Below, one piece after another: positions 18,001 through 29,822 of a stretch of DNA of 64,000 nucleotides. Positions within the stretch are counted from its first letter, which is position 1; every line of letters begins with the position of its first letter. Made by a program: the position numbers and the translations under genes. The DNA lies in NCBI GenBank assembly GCA_002105175.1, contig MCGE01000009.1, positions 1,764,304-1,828,303 on the forward strand. Direction: 5' to 3'. Below the pieces are notes generated by a model that saw only the letters and a program-made list of their open reading frames with translations, was not told the origin of the DNA and did not search any database. This stretch comes from Absidia repens. Lineage: Eukaryota; Mucoromycota; Mucoromycetes; Mucorales; Cunninghamellaceae.

Positions 18001-21000
18001 CTTCCGCTGCCGAAGAAAATGACATGGACAACTTGCAAGTGCTCAATCAGTTTGCAGATGGCCTGTTTGGTACTCCGTCGGATCTCACAGCTCGTGAAGT
18101 ATTGAAAAATCTTGTGTCCTACATCAAGAGCACCGCCATCGGTATCAGCTGCTTTGAATTAATGGAGTCTGGCCTACTGGAAGCTTTGCTTGGTTACCTG
18201 ACTGAAGGCAATGGATATGCAGCCTCTTTGGTGCACCGCCGTCAAGCATTTAGTGCGGTATTTCTGGAAACCCTGAAATTGGATCAAGGTACCGGTTTCC
18301 TGGCATCCTCAGCTCTTAGAATACTTGTACAACGTCTGGAAACTCTCTTTACACGTTTTGAACGATTCGAAGTGATATTACCTCTGGACTCAACATTACC
18401 AGCATCATCATTATCATCATCATCATCATCATCGAACAGCATTATGCAAAACCCTGTGCAAATAGTTTCGAAACAGATTCGCATTCGTTTACAAGGTCAA
18501 GGTCCTCATATTCCTGCCGGATGTCAATATATTACAATGGCTACTCAGGCGATCACTACTTTTCGTGTTTTGGAGAAATACCTATTGGATCGTATTTTTG
18601 GTATCGGCATCACTCAAGGTACACACAAGGCAAACAACTCACTGATTGACTCCGACAAAACGCACTCTTCATGCAATACTGAATTAATGGATCTTGACAA
18701 GGATGAACTGGAAACAAAGGTAAAATATTATTACCATTACTGAGATAAATGCTTGTGTATGTTTCTTTACCTTATACTGACATAGGATTTTTTTAATTAT
18801 GTAGTCAGATTCAAAAACTACACCTCTTCAGACACCCTTGCAAAACCATCCTGGAGAAACAGCATCTTCTTCTACGTCTTCTGTTATTGACTCACCAGTA
18901 TCATCTTTAGCGTCACCACCATCGTCATCCTCACTCACGACAGCCATCATCACTGGGAAATCTCAAAGGTCATGCGGTGGAAGTTGGACGATACAATTCT
19001 ACATCAACAACACTCTGATATCCAACGACACCTCACTTTACTGCGCCGTACATCAGTCTGAAACGAAAAAGAGAAAGAATAATGAATCTCGCCTAGCAAA
19101 CTACAACATTTGGACTACAAGCTACCCGATTACCTTCAGATGTATCTTTATCGAAGGTGACACCGACGACAGCAAAACAAAGGAAATCACTCCGCTACCA
19201 CAAGACAAACGCCATCCTCCTCCAGAGCAACTGACTGACGACAAGAACAACATCTGCCTAAAAATCTTACAACTTTTGAAAGAATTGACTACGCTTTCTC
19301 GATCTTCGCTGTCAGCACAATCTGGAAAATTGGACAAGACAGCTATAACATTGGTGCCTATGACTGACTTTGTGAATAGGAAACTGGCAGTGAAAATGCA
19401 ACGACAACTAGAAGAGCCTTTGATTGTGGCTAGCGCATGCCTTCCTGATTGGGTCCACTACTGTATGACCAATTATCCCTTCTTGTTTCCGTTTGATGTA
19501 CGCTATTTGTATATCCAGAGCACCTCCTTTGGCATCCCCCGACTATTGGCACATTGGAAGATTATGCATATGCGGAACAACAACAGCACACAAAATGGAC
19601 AACAACATCATCTAATTGGTAGAGGACGACATGAAGCTGATATTGGCAATATAGGTGGTGTTGGTGGTACTGGTGGTATTGGTGGTATTGGTGGTATCGG
19701 TGGTATCGGTGGTGGATATCAATCGGCAGTACGACGCATCGAACGAACCAAATTCCAAGTGCAACGGGATCAAGTTTTAGATGATGCTATCAAAGCCATG
19801 GATCTTTATGGGAACTCGAAGTCTGTGTTGGAAATTGAATACATGAATGAAGAAGGAACGGGGCTCGGACCGACGATGGAATTCTATGCTCTCGCTTCCA
19901 AGGAATTTTGCACCAAGTCGAATTACATGTGGCGCCACGAAGATGATGGTGATGGTGGTGATCCTATTAGTGAAAAAGATGATCAAGATAAACTCTATGT
20001 GGTATCTCAACATGGGCTCTTCCCAGCACCATTATCTAAGCAGATGAACCCAGCATTCCGGGGGAAAGTGGTGCGGCTCTTCAAATCGCTTGGACAATTT
20101 GTGGCAAAATCAATGCTCGATATCCGAATGATTGATATTCCCTTTAGTGTGGCCTTCTTCAAACTGCTTTTACATACAAGTGACGACCTGATGGAAATAA
20201 TTATGGTAAACCGGAATGAATCCACGCTGACACACACGCACTCTCCTTCTTTCGCGCTCTCTGAACAGATCCGACTGACATTCCTATTTTTGCTTTTATT
20301 ATAGGACATTGACCCTGTGTTTGGTAGATCTATATCCCATCTGCAAGCATATGTTGACAAGAAACGTTTGATTGAAAACGACCCAATATTGGTAAGTGGT
20401 GGGAGAATGAATGAGTTGCTTTGAAAGATAAATGCCCTGTCTGACTTTTAAATATATATTATAGACACCAAAAGAACGAGATGAGCTGATTGATAGCATT
20501 GAAATTGATGGAGCCAAAATTGATGACCTGTGTTTGGATTTTACGCTACCTGGAAGGGCTGATATTAACTTGAAGGTAAAAGCGCATCGAGATAAATAAA
20601 TAAACGATTGAATTTATTGTTGATTTTTGTGATGTCTATTTTTTTTTTTTTTTTCTATTTAGCATGATGGCTCAAAGACGCCTGTGACGATTGAATCGGT
20701 CGAAGAATACATCCAGCTTTTGGTCGACGCAATAGCTGGGTCTGGGATTAATGAACAACTTTCTGCCTTTCGAAATGGGTTCAACATGCTATTCCCTATT
20801 GAAGATCTCAAGGTACTCACCTGTCAAGAATTAGTATCATTGTATTGTTCTTCATCTGAAGATTGGGTATATTCTAGTAAGTCCCCCCAAAAAAAAGGGG
20901 TTATGGAACAACGAGATTGATAGTCCCCAATTTTTGTTTAGCTTTAGCCGACGCCATCAAAGCTGACCATGGATTTACAATGGATAGTACGACCGTCAAA

Positions 21001-21376
21001 AACTTGTTGGAAATCCTCTCTGAAATGACTGCACAAGAACAACGTGGATTTTTGCAGTTTGCAACTGGGTCGCCTCGACTTCCTATTGGAGGTAATAAAA
21101 AAAAATAGGAGTATAATAGATGGAAGGTATTTTGTGACACTGACAAGGAAAAAAATACGATGTTCTTTGGTTTTTGTAGGCTGGAAATCGATGCGCCCTA
21201 TGTTTACGGTGGTCAAAAAGCATTGCGATGCACCCTTCGGTCCTGATGATTACTTGCCATCTGTGATGACTTGCGCCAATTATCTCAAAATGCCGGATTA
21301 TACCAACAAGGAAATTATGCACAAGCAGCTCTTGAAATCTATGCATGAAGGAAAAAATAGCTTTTTACTCTCTTGA
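15034..21376 (+). CDS. UFD4: HECT E3 ubiquitin ligase, UFD4/TRIP12 family
   Basis: UFD4-type ligases act in the ubiquitin-fusion-degradation and N-degron routes. Eleven exons (15034..15056, 15137..15346, 15422..16244, 16330..16930, 17017..18719, 18805..20205, 20305..20391, 20465..20575, 20663..20876, 20942..21091, 21180..21376) give 1839 residues. After a Lys/Ser-rich N-terminus comes an armadillo-like region (QRFMKILENLKSNDQTQQLN, ACRCISNLMDVLPTAAPHMV, RTALQIATHCMRFINTDSYQ, VELTCLCWARLSENY). A long linker follows, then the HECT domain: KVQRDQVLDDAIKAMDL is replaced here by the related VQRDQVLDDAIKAM, then EEGTGLGPTMEFYALASKEF, LGQFVAKSMLDIRMIDIPFS and the active-site Cys in SVMTCANYLKMPDY at about 1806. 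A Gly-Gly-Ile repeat (19653-19718) sits before the HECT domain. The first exon is only 23 nt. Confidence 0.95.
19653..19718 (+). repeat. Gly-Gly-Ile coding repeat in UFD4
   Basis: An in-frame minisatellite of ggtggtatt-type units encodes GGVGGTGGIGGIGGIGG just ahead of the HECT domain. It looks like a slippage-generated flexible linker. Confidence 0.85.
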
Positions 21377-24300
21377 TCTTATATTTTTATTGTCCCTCCG
21401 TCTCTCTCAAATACACGCTTTCCTATTCCCCTTTATGTATCTTCCCCTCCCCCTCTATTTTCTCCCCTTTTATAAATACTTATTGTTGCTATCATTATTT
21501 CCTCCAAGCAAAAATGCTTTTCACCATTTGTATACATATATATATATATCCAATTTTCTATGTACACAGTATCTCCCTTTCGCTATTCCCCATTCCCCAC
21601 ACTTATATTTCATTTCATAAAACTTTTTACAATAAAAAAAATTGTCCTAGCCAATTTATACATATATTTATTTTTGTCTTTGCCTTATTCGCTTATATAA
21701 TGAAAAAAAAAATTGGACCCAGGCACATCAATGCCTGTCAAAACGAAGTACATGTCAACTTTGATTAGATTATAATTATAGTTTTATATTTTCTTTTATT
21801 AGCTTGATTTGTCGTTAGGTCGTGACGTTATATAATGGTATATATATTTATATATATAAAGATATTATTGATGTGGTTTGCATAAATGAAGTGAGAAACC
21901 TAAGCATAGAAACCATGCGTTGCAATGTCGTTGTACTTTGATGAAGGGGTATATGTGTTTCGTTTTGTTTTTTGTGGGGCATGGGTTGACGACAGTGCTA
22001 TGCCGATTTCAAATATATGTGAAGGGGGAAGGGGGGCAGAGAATCGAAGATGGGGGTAATAACGGAAGACGGAGGCACATATATCATCATTAAATTGGTC
22101 AAACATATAATCACACCATCAACCATGATTCATTCAAAGACATATAATAAATAAAAAGAGTTTACTTTATTTCATAAAAACGTATTTATATATTTTGTAT
22201 ATAATACTAATAAAACAAACTACTGGTCTAAACTACTAAATAATAAACTAAAAAAAAAAATCCATTTCTTGCGAAAGGAGACACCTAGTTTTTCGCCATC
22301 CAGCCAAAAATCACGATTGCACATGAATCTTGTTCAGGAAAAACCTCCACATACAGTTTGACCATCCGTTATCACCATACCATCCAATTTTCCACAATCT
22401 ATATTAGCAACACATTTGTTGGTCGAATAAATGGAGTCAGCGATCTAATAGAAAAAGATGGATTAGTAATAGTATACTCCTTAGATTGACATTTATACTT
22501 ACTTACATTAAGGTTTGGCCACGATATTTCAAGATTCAGCGTAAAAAAAGACCTTTCAGACTGTTTCTAACTGACAACTATAAATTACATAAAAAGGGAG
22601 GATGATCAGTTCAAAGACCTCCTTTTTTGTTCACCTGTTTTCACCGTTGCCAGGATCATATCACATAAGATATTAAACATACAGACAATAGACAGCTGCA
22701 ACCATTTTCACATCCATTCAGATTACTAATGATTTATTGTTGAATCATTTTCTATTGATCGATAAAAGATAAAAAGATGGGTAAATAAAACAAAACCTTT
22801 CACTTCCCCTCCCTCCCCTTCCCTTCGTTCCGATTCCTCCTTTACTTGCCACTCAAAAAGATCTGACGAAGATAGTCCAAATATAGAGACAACCAGAATC
22901 AAGATTAGAGAGAAGCCACCTATTTCCCGCGTTTGTTGGGGGTAGGAATGTATTTTGATAACCACAGCTGTATTTCGCCTTCCTCTTCAGATAAACTTCA
23001 TTTCACAAAAGCTATTGTTTATTTCTTGACCAGTTTCACCATGCGCGTTGATTGATCCAGTGAGTCACACACTACAATATAAAGTGCAACAAAGAAAATC
23101 CGAGTTAGGGCCTTTGCATTTTCTTTGATTTCAGCATATATACACACACCCGCTCCTACCCCCTCCCTCCTCGCCGTTTACCACCCTCTCCCGAAGACCC
23201 CCCCCAACCAAACTCAACCCAACCTAACCCTACCCAGCCCCATTACCACTCCTCGTCTTCTTCTTAAAATCATAGTTTTCAAATATACCAATAAACTCAC
23301 CCCTATTGTCCAAACTTACCGGTTGATGAAACCCGCTTGTTTAACTTTGGAAGCCACAAAACTTGCATTCGAATGAAATTCCTGTCAGTAGGAATCAGAG
23401 ACCGCGGACGTTATCTACCGAAAAAAGGAGAGTTTAGACAAAACTATGAGAATCAAACGCGAGATATTGTCTTTGTTTTCTACCTGTTGTGGCGATAAGA
23501 CCCAGAAATTGATGACAAGAAGGATTTTCTCCTTTAACAATCTTGATTTCATTAAATGACATTCTTGATGGGAAAAAGAAGAAAAAAAAGAAGAAAAGAG
23601 CGGGGATTCAATTTGATTTGCCTAAAAGGATCTGACAGGCACACACTGCAAAAAAAAAAAAAAACTATATTCCTGTCACAGAGCTTATGTCATAGTACAG
23701 TACTTACTGTAGTAGCTTTAATATCTTACTACTTTTATCTAGTATTTATTTCTACCAATAAAATAATTAAAACTCACCAAGCATAATGAGAAGGACCCAA
23801 GTACTTGACATACATATGGTTTTGGAAAAGAATGTAAATAGAAGTTTGGGTTTCATCTGTCTCCTTTTTCTGTAACTCGTTTATTTTCATTGATGTTGTT
23901 ATTTTTATTTCGGTGAATCTAATTTGCCACCGCGTACCATCATCGGTACGAAAGATGTTCCTCTCTCCTTTCAAACCGAAAAAAGAACCCCCTTTATTGT
24001 TACAAAGTGTCTACGAGATAAAAAAAAAAAAAAAGGGATTGCATTAAACCCTCGCTATTATTCTCACTTTCGATCATGATCGCATATTTTTATTTTTTTT
24101 GTGAGTGTGACTGGATGCATAAATTACTTGTTAAAGAGCGATAGCAAACCTTTATTCTTTTCTCCCTTTCTGTTTTCATTGTCACAAAAAAACTTGGTGA
24201 AAGGGGCGCTTTTTTTTTCGAAGGAGGGAAGGGTTAGCTATACATTTATAAAGTAACTATTTTTTCTTTCTTTCTTTTTCTTCTTATCTTATTCTCTCAC

Positions 24301-24377
24301 TTTTTTTTTTCTTTCTTTCTTTCTTTCTTTCTTTTCCCTTTACAAATCATTTTGTTTTTTTCTTTCGGGACTTCTTC
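21377..24377. other. Three-kilobase gene-poor region
   Basis: This is AT-rich DNA with pyrimidine runs (21400-21480, 23140-23230, 24258-24340 with a CTTT repeat). Apart from the possible small spliced ORF at 22334-22573, I see no convincing gene. Short exon-like fragments on the minus strand at 23320-23380 and 23484-23561 cannot be joined into an open frame. Confidence 0.5.
22334..22573 (-). CDS. Possible small spliced ORF, 3' part, unknown function
   Basis: On the minus strand an open frame from about 22573 to 22511 continues across a textbook intron into 22449..22334. The intron (about 22450-22510) has a GTAAGTAAG donor, a TACTAATCC branch site and a pyrimidine-rich TTTTTCTATTAG acceptor. 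The joined frame reads LNLEISWPNLN and then IADSIYSTNKCVANIDCGK and LDGMVITDGQTVCGGFS before a TGA. Three closely placed cysteines suggest a small secreted or structural protein. I do not recognise it. The 5' exon and start codon are unresolved: nothing upstream gives ATG, donor and phase together. It may be a young gene, a remnant, or chance. Confidence 0.4.
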
Positions 24378-26754
24378 ATGATTTACGATACTTACAATGA
24401 TCTTGCCACACCTTCTATGAGCGGTAATTGAAATTTGTATTTTTTTTTTTTTTTGGTACTCATTTCTTTTTTTTCTATCGTTTCTCTTTTTCACAAAGGG
24501 GAAGAAATTCATTCGGTATGGGAACAAGACGAAGACACTATTGACCACGTTATATTTGTTATTCATGTAAGCTAGTCATTAAACATATTACGATATCTTT
24601 TGCTGACTCGTTTATCTTCCTTATACAGGGCATTGGTCAACAAACTGAACGTTTTGGTTACTTTGAACAACATAGTAAGTGATGCATAACTGATACTACT
24701 GGAAACCAAAGAACCTTGAAAAACTTATCTATCTATTTTACTAGTGGAAACCATTCGAAAGACAATATGTGAAGTATTACAAGCACGTATGCCATACCGC
24801 GACATTCGAATCCAACTTATTCCCATCGAATGGCACAAACATATTCACGAGCAAACCGACAGTTGTTTGAACAATATCAGCTTGGAAAGTGTTCCTGGTA
24901 TGCGTTTGGTTAGCAATGACTATATGATGGATGCCCTTTACTATCTCGCCAAAGACCGACAACAAAGCATCGTCTCACATGTTACACAAACCTTCAATGA
25001 CACTTATCATGAATTCATCGATACTCATCCTACCTTTCAAGGTAATATTGGTATCTTTGGTTACTCGTAAGTAGTCTATGTTTTTTAATTGATTTATACA
25101 CGTATGGATTTCTTTCCTAACAAAAATATATTAATTACAGCTTAGGTGGGATCATTACTTGGGATATCCTTTCTCATCAACGCACTATCGAAACCATGGA
25201 AGAACAAGCTCAACTCAACAAATTGGATTTACGTGTACCTCACTTGGATTTCAAACCTCAGTTTTTATTTGGGGTTGGTTGTCCATTAGGTGCCTTCCTC
25301 AATATTCGTAATCAAGACCCAAAACTATACCATCCCGATGATTCCACCATCTTTGAAAACATTTATCATCCTTGTGATCCTTTGGTAAGTTCCAACTTCC
25401 CTCCCCCCCCTTATACGCCGCCCTCCCCTTGACCTTACTTGGAAAAACTCCTTTAAATACATTACAAAAATACTTGTTTTTACGATATTCTTCCTCTCTT
25501 TCTTTCTCTTATTTCTCCTCTCACTACCCTACGGATTTTTTTTTCAGGGCAAACTCCTTACTGACCTTTTTTTTTTTTACTTATTTTATAGGCATATCGT
25601 GTAGAGCCACTGTATCATCCTGATTGTCGACAGCATGATAGTATTCAAGTAGAAGCTGCTATTCCTTCAGATCATGCTACACCTTTATTTACATCGTTGA
25701 CTGGATGGGTCACCTCATGGTTCAAGAAATCAAACGAAAACAGCGGCTCTTTAGTAGACGAATCCCTACCTCTATCACCACCATGCACCCTCGAACTCCT
25801 TTGGCCACCACCACCACTACTACTACTACTACTAATACTGCTGCCTCTACTCCTTGGTCTCCTCAACAGCCTCCTACTATTGTCAATGACCCTATGGTTG
25901 CTTCTGCTACTGCTGGAATGGATACCCCGTCACTTATTGCCACCTCCAACACAAATTATCCCAACCACCACCAACGCCAGCCAAGCACTCCATCTTCTAT
26001 TGACTGTCCGTTGACCCAGTTTCAAGGAGATGACTGCATGCCCTTGAACGGAGGCGAATCCCACCACCCAATGGATGTCGACCATGATGATGATGATGAT
26101 AACAAGAATGGAGAACCTTCCGACCGAGCAACGCTTCTCTCCTCTGTCGGTGCCCTCTTCCAATATATCTCACCGCGTGCCTCTTTTGATCGTGACTCTG
26201 CCATTGGATCTGACATTGAAGAAGAAGATGAAGACGACAACGGCAATGACCATCGACATAAATGTGATCAAGACATCGACATGCCATCATCGTACTCCTC
26301 TGTGACATTCAACCATCATCAACTGAAAAAAATGAAGCGAAGATCAGCCCCGCTACCATCCTCATCATGCATGAACACATCATCGTCATCATCATCAACA
26401 ACAACTTCACCGCCTGGTGCCCCTACCAATCCCGGTATGCTTTATCGTCGACGACAGAGTCAAATCTATGACACCAACACCATGGCCTCCTTTTCTGTGC
26501 AAAAGAAACGCCGACAATCGTTACCCAACCTACGCCCTCTGCAACCGGAAGCGTCGTCACTGGAGGAAGATGAGGCCTTATTACAGACATTACCTGGTAG
26601 CCGGCGTGTGGATTATGCATTGCAACCTGGACCTATGCTTGGTGGCATGATCTCGAATCAATATCTTCTTGGCTTTCAAGCGCACTTCTCTTATTGGAAT
26701 AACAAGGACATGCTCTGGCGAATGGTGGATCAACTGGACAATGCAATTCATTAG
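24378..26754 (+). CDS. DDHD-domain phospholipase (intracellular PA-preferring PLA1 family)
   Basis: Members hydrolyse phosphatidic acid and related phospholipids at Golgi, ER or mitochondrial membranes. Seven exons (24378..24423, 24499..24566, 24629..24674, 24745..25066, 25141..25384, 25592..25753, 25870..26754) give 590 residues. Seen in order: VIFVIHGIGQQTERFGYFEQ; the lipase nucleophile elbow GYSLGG with Ser near 161; PQFLFGVGCPLGAFL; the DDHD start CDPLAYRVEPLYHPD; a long Ser/Thr/His/Asp-rich insert; and the end RRVDYALQ with GFQAHFSYWNNKDMLWRM. The Asp, Asp, His and Asp of the domain name are therefore all visible. The sixth intron is the least certain: donor GTAGAC at 25754, with TACTAATAC branch and CAG acceptor at 25869. 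The start is the first ATG after a T/C-rich tract. There is no N-terminal WWE or SAM extension. Confidence 0.9.
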
Positions 26755-27231
26755 ATCTTCTTCTTTTTGGGTGGGAAGGGGCTTGGTTAGTTTACCATAG
26801 CTTTTTTTCTTATCATTAGTGCTCCCCCCCTCTCTCTCTCTCTCCCCCCTTTATTGGATCCCCTCCCCTTCCTCCCCTTTTATCAAAATATCCTCCTTTG
26901 TCTTTTTATACTTATAATTTTCTTTTTCTTTTTTTTTTTTGTTGTTTCTTATCATATCATTTTTTTTATCATATATTTTAGTTGATGTAGTATCATTTTA
27001 TTTATTTCCTTCAACCAACAACATTTCTTCTCTCCCCCCACCCCTTTTTTTTTTTTTTTTATCCATCCCTCACTTCTTATCTTGCTTTACCCAAATTCAT
27101 AATAAAAAAAGAATGACCACCCCCAAAAAAAAATAAAAATCATTTTGTAGTTCTATACCAAATAAGACCCACTCATCCCCCTCTTTTCTGCAATATCGTC
27201 TATGATTCCAGATATTCAATCAATATACGCA

Positions 27232-27264
<33 letters not shown>

Positions 27265-27549
27265 GTCATTGATTGTATTCTACTGTCCCCGTTCCATTTC
27301 AAACAAATATATCAAAAAAAAAAAAAAAAAAAAAAAAAAAGAGAGATCAAAGGAAGAAGAGGGTTTTTTTATTGATTGATACAAAAAAAAAAAAAAAAAA
27401 ATCTGTCATTGTTTGTATTCTACCGTCCCCGTCCCATTTCAAACAAATACATCATAAAAAAAAAAAAAAAAAAAAGATGACATCTATTGTATTCTACCGT
27501 CCCGTCCTACATAAACTTATCTATGTATCAAAAACAAAAGGATGTGTGT
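26755..27549. other. Convergent 3' flanks with poly(A) tandem array
   Basis: This lies between the stops of the DDHD and Zn2Cys6 genes. The first 400 bases are T/C-rich with homopolymers. The rest holds the poly(A)-ended tandem array described separately. No gene was seen. Confidence 0.6.
27200..27500 (+). repeat. Tandem array of short units, each ending in poly(A)
   Basis: Three related units follow one another: tgtcattgattgtattctac with ttccatttcaaacaaatata and then about 26 A; tgtcattgtttgtattctac with the same ending and about 20 A; and a truncated unit tgacatctattgtattctac. A further unrelated stretch before them ends in about 29 A (27233-27261). Units are roughly 50 bases plus tail. 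Two more stretches with tgtattctcttccattt are found at about 36668 and 36750. Confidence 0.75.
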
Positions 27550-29166
27550 TCATGGTTGTTGTTGATGATGATGATGATGATGAGGATGAGGTGGAGGATG
27601 CATTTGCTGGGCCATCCGGGTGACTTCTTCAATTGCCGCAACGGTTGATGGAGAATAATGGACCGTTTCTTGATGATGCGTCTGTGCTGAGGTTGTTGTA
27701 CCGATCTTAGAGGAGGAGGAGGAGGAGGAGGAAGGGGTGGTGGTGGTGGTGGCGGCGGCGGTGCTGGTGGATGCTACCACGTGGTGGTTGGCCTCGTCAT
27801 TGTCCTCTTGATGCGTGGTGGTGGTGGGATTGGTGGCAGCAAAATCGGTAGGTGTGGTCCATGGGTAATCCATCAATGGGTCATAATACGGAGCAGTGTT
27901 TGGACCCGAGGAGGTAACACCACCACCACCAGTTGTACTTGTAGTGCCACCACCAACCATTGTCATATAATAAAGATCGGCCGATGGTTGTTGCTGTTGT
28001 TGCTGTTGATGGGGTGGTGGTAGTGGTGGTGGTGGTGGCATGGAATATCCGCCTGAGGAAGTATGGTGATGATATGGATGTTGATAAGATGTGGCTGGGG
28101 ATGGTGTGGACGATGTTCCGTGTGGTAATGGGGGTGGGGGTGGGACTGTTTCATACAAGTTCATCGAATCCACATGAGATGAGTTCAAGTCCATAAATGA
28201 CGATGGCATGTGTTGCAGTGTATTGCTGATAGGAGAGGTGGTGGAGGTGGTGGGGGTGGTGGAAGTCATGGCCGAAGTGGGAAGATACATTTTCATGCCA
28301 GGTTTATGATATGCCGTTTTTGTTGCCGATGAAGAGGAGGAGGGATCATGAATGCCAAGATAAGCTGCTGGTGATGAGTTTGCGGAGGGCGACGACGATG
28401 ATGATGATGACGATGATGCTGGTTCCGCAGGTTCCCTTTTTCGTAGTTTGGTACTGGCTTGTGTTTTCTTTTTATCGTTGATGGGATTGATAGTGGAAGA
28501 TGAGCTGGATGCCCGATGATGATGCGGATGGTGATGCTGTTGTCGTTGCTGCTGCTGTTTCGCTTCCTTTGTTTGGTTTCGTTTTGTTCTTGCAATACGT
28601 TGTTCTCCACGGAGTCGAAGTTGTGCCAGTATGGTTCTTGATTCCTGTACTTCTTGTTCGGTCTTACTGAGGTGAGAACGGAGCATATCTTCCTGAGGAT
28701 GAGGGTGATGTGGTCCAGTGCCATTCGGTGCTGCTGTTGTTGTTGCTCCTGCTGCTGCTGCTGCTGCTGTGGTTGTAGAAGTGGAAGTAGTAGTGTTTCC
28801 TAATGTTGGATCCATCGAAGTGGTCATTAATGAGGAGAGTAGCATGCTACGATATTCGTTCATGTCAGCTTCGATTTGGCGGATTTGATGTTCGAGTTGT
28901 GACAAGTGGTCAATGTAAGGATCAACATGGTGAGGTTGGGTGTTGCGTGACCTGCGGGAGCTCGGGTAGGAGCAAGAGGAGCCTGTGCTTTGACATCTTG
29001 TACAAAAAGGATGAGCACCATCACATCGTACCTGCAAAAAAAAAAAAAAACAAGGAAGAGAAGAAAATTGTAGTGGCGCTTACTGGTTTTAAAAGGATTG
29101 GTTGGTTACACGTACCTTTTTACGGTGACACCTGAAACAGGCGATAGGAGCTCGTGGTCGTTTCAT
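27550..29166 (-). CDS. Zn2Cys6 binuclear-cluster transcription factor
   Basis: This is a fungal-type DNA-binding regulator. Exon 29116..29166 and exon 27550..29031 give 510 residues. The zinc cluster lies at residues 10-37: ACFRCHRKKVRC, DGAHPFCTRCQ and GSSCSYP, with spacing C-x2-C-x6-C-x6-C-x2-C-x6-C. A heptad-like segment follows (DHLSQLEHQIRQIEADMNEY), likely for dimerisation. The remainder is low complexity in His, Gln, Pro, Ser and Thr. No fungal_trans domain is visible, so the target and ligand cannot be guessed. The start is the only ATG ahead of the cluster. The intron splits the cluster after KK, a common position in this family. Confidence 0.9.
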
Positions 29167-29822
29167 GGTCGATCGTTACTGGGAAAGGTTGTTACTGACA
29201 AAAATAAAAGTATCAAGGTAAGTGAATTAGAATAAAGGATTTGATGGTAATGATAATATTTAAAGAAAAAAAGAAAATGATAAAAAAAATCCAGAAAAGC
29301 TTATACAATGTATTTCTATTTCAAACGCCGATGTACACCACCTAGCTATATTTGAGATTTTTGCATAAAAGTAAATTTTACGTTTCAATTGAGACGAAGG
29401 GCAATGGTCTTTTGTGAATAGACACATGCTAGAATTTTTGGGACGATGTTGAAACGTAGGCAAGTTTATTTTTAGACGCCTAGAAGAAGAAAAAAAGGAT
29501 TCTGTCATCAAATCTGGTAATTAGATTTTTCTTCATTATGCACGCGTTTTTTAAAGATCAATATCAACATATTTCGAATTGTTTCTTCCCCGCCTCAATT
29601 TTATTTTATCACCGTCTTAAACTTTAAACTTTTGATATTTGCACTATAATCCCATCCAACCAACAAACATTTTATTTTCAATAAACGAAGCCAAAAGTAG
29701 TATTAAAGCTATTTTTTATTGTGAAAAAGGATAAAAATAGGAGAGGGAGGGGGTGATGATGGAGGAGGGATTCAAAATACCAATCTACAATTTCTAATAA
29801 CTAAAACTATATATACTATACA
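29167..29822. other. Intergenic region, no gene seen
   Basis: This is the promoter side of the Zn2Cys6 gene and the 3' flank of the Rab gene, both on the minus strand. It is AT-rich, with an A-rich block at 29260-29290 and several ttattttatt-like stretches. Nothing else is recognisable. Confidence 0.5.

Noticed and set aside
23019..23561. Minus-strand fragments that look like exons (MSFNEIKIVKGENPSCHQF; EFHSNASFVASKVKQ; VCDSLDQSTRMVKLVKK)
   Set aside because: No combination of GT-AG introns joins them in one open frame, donors are weak, and several frames are open here. They may be remnants or chance.
27273..27623. Lys-rich ORF across the poly(A) array
   Set aside because: Translation of A-runs with a tail overlapping the Zn2Cys6 gene on the opposite strand.
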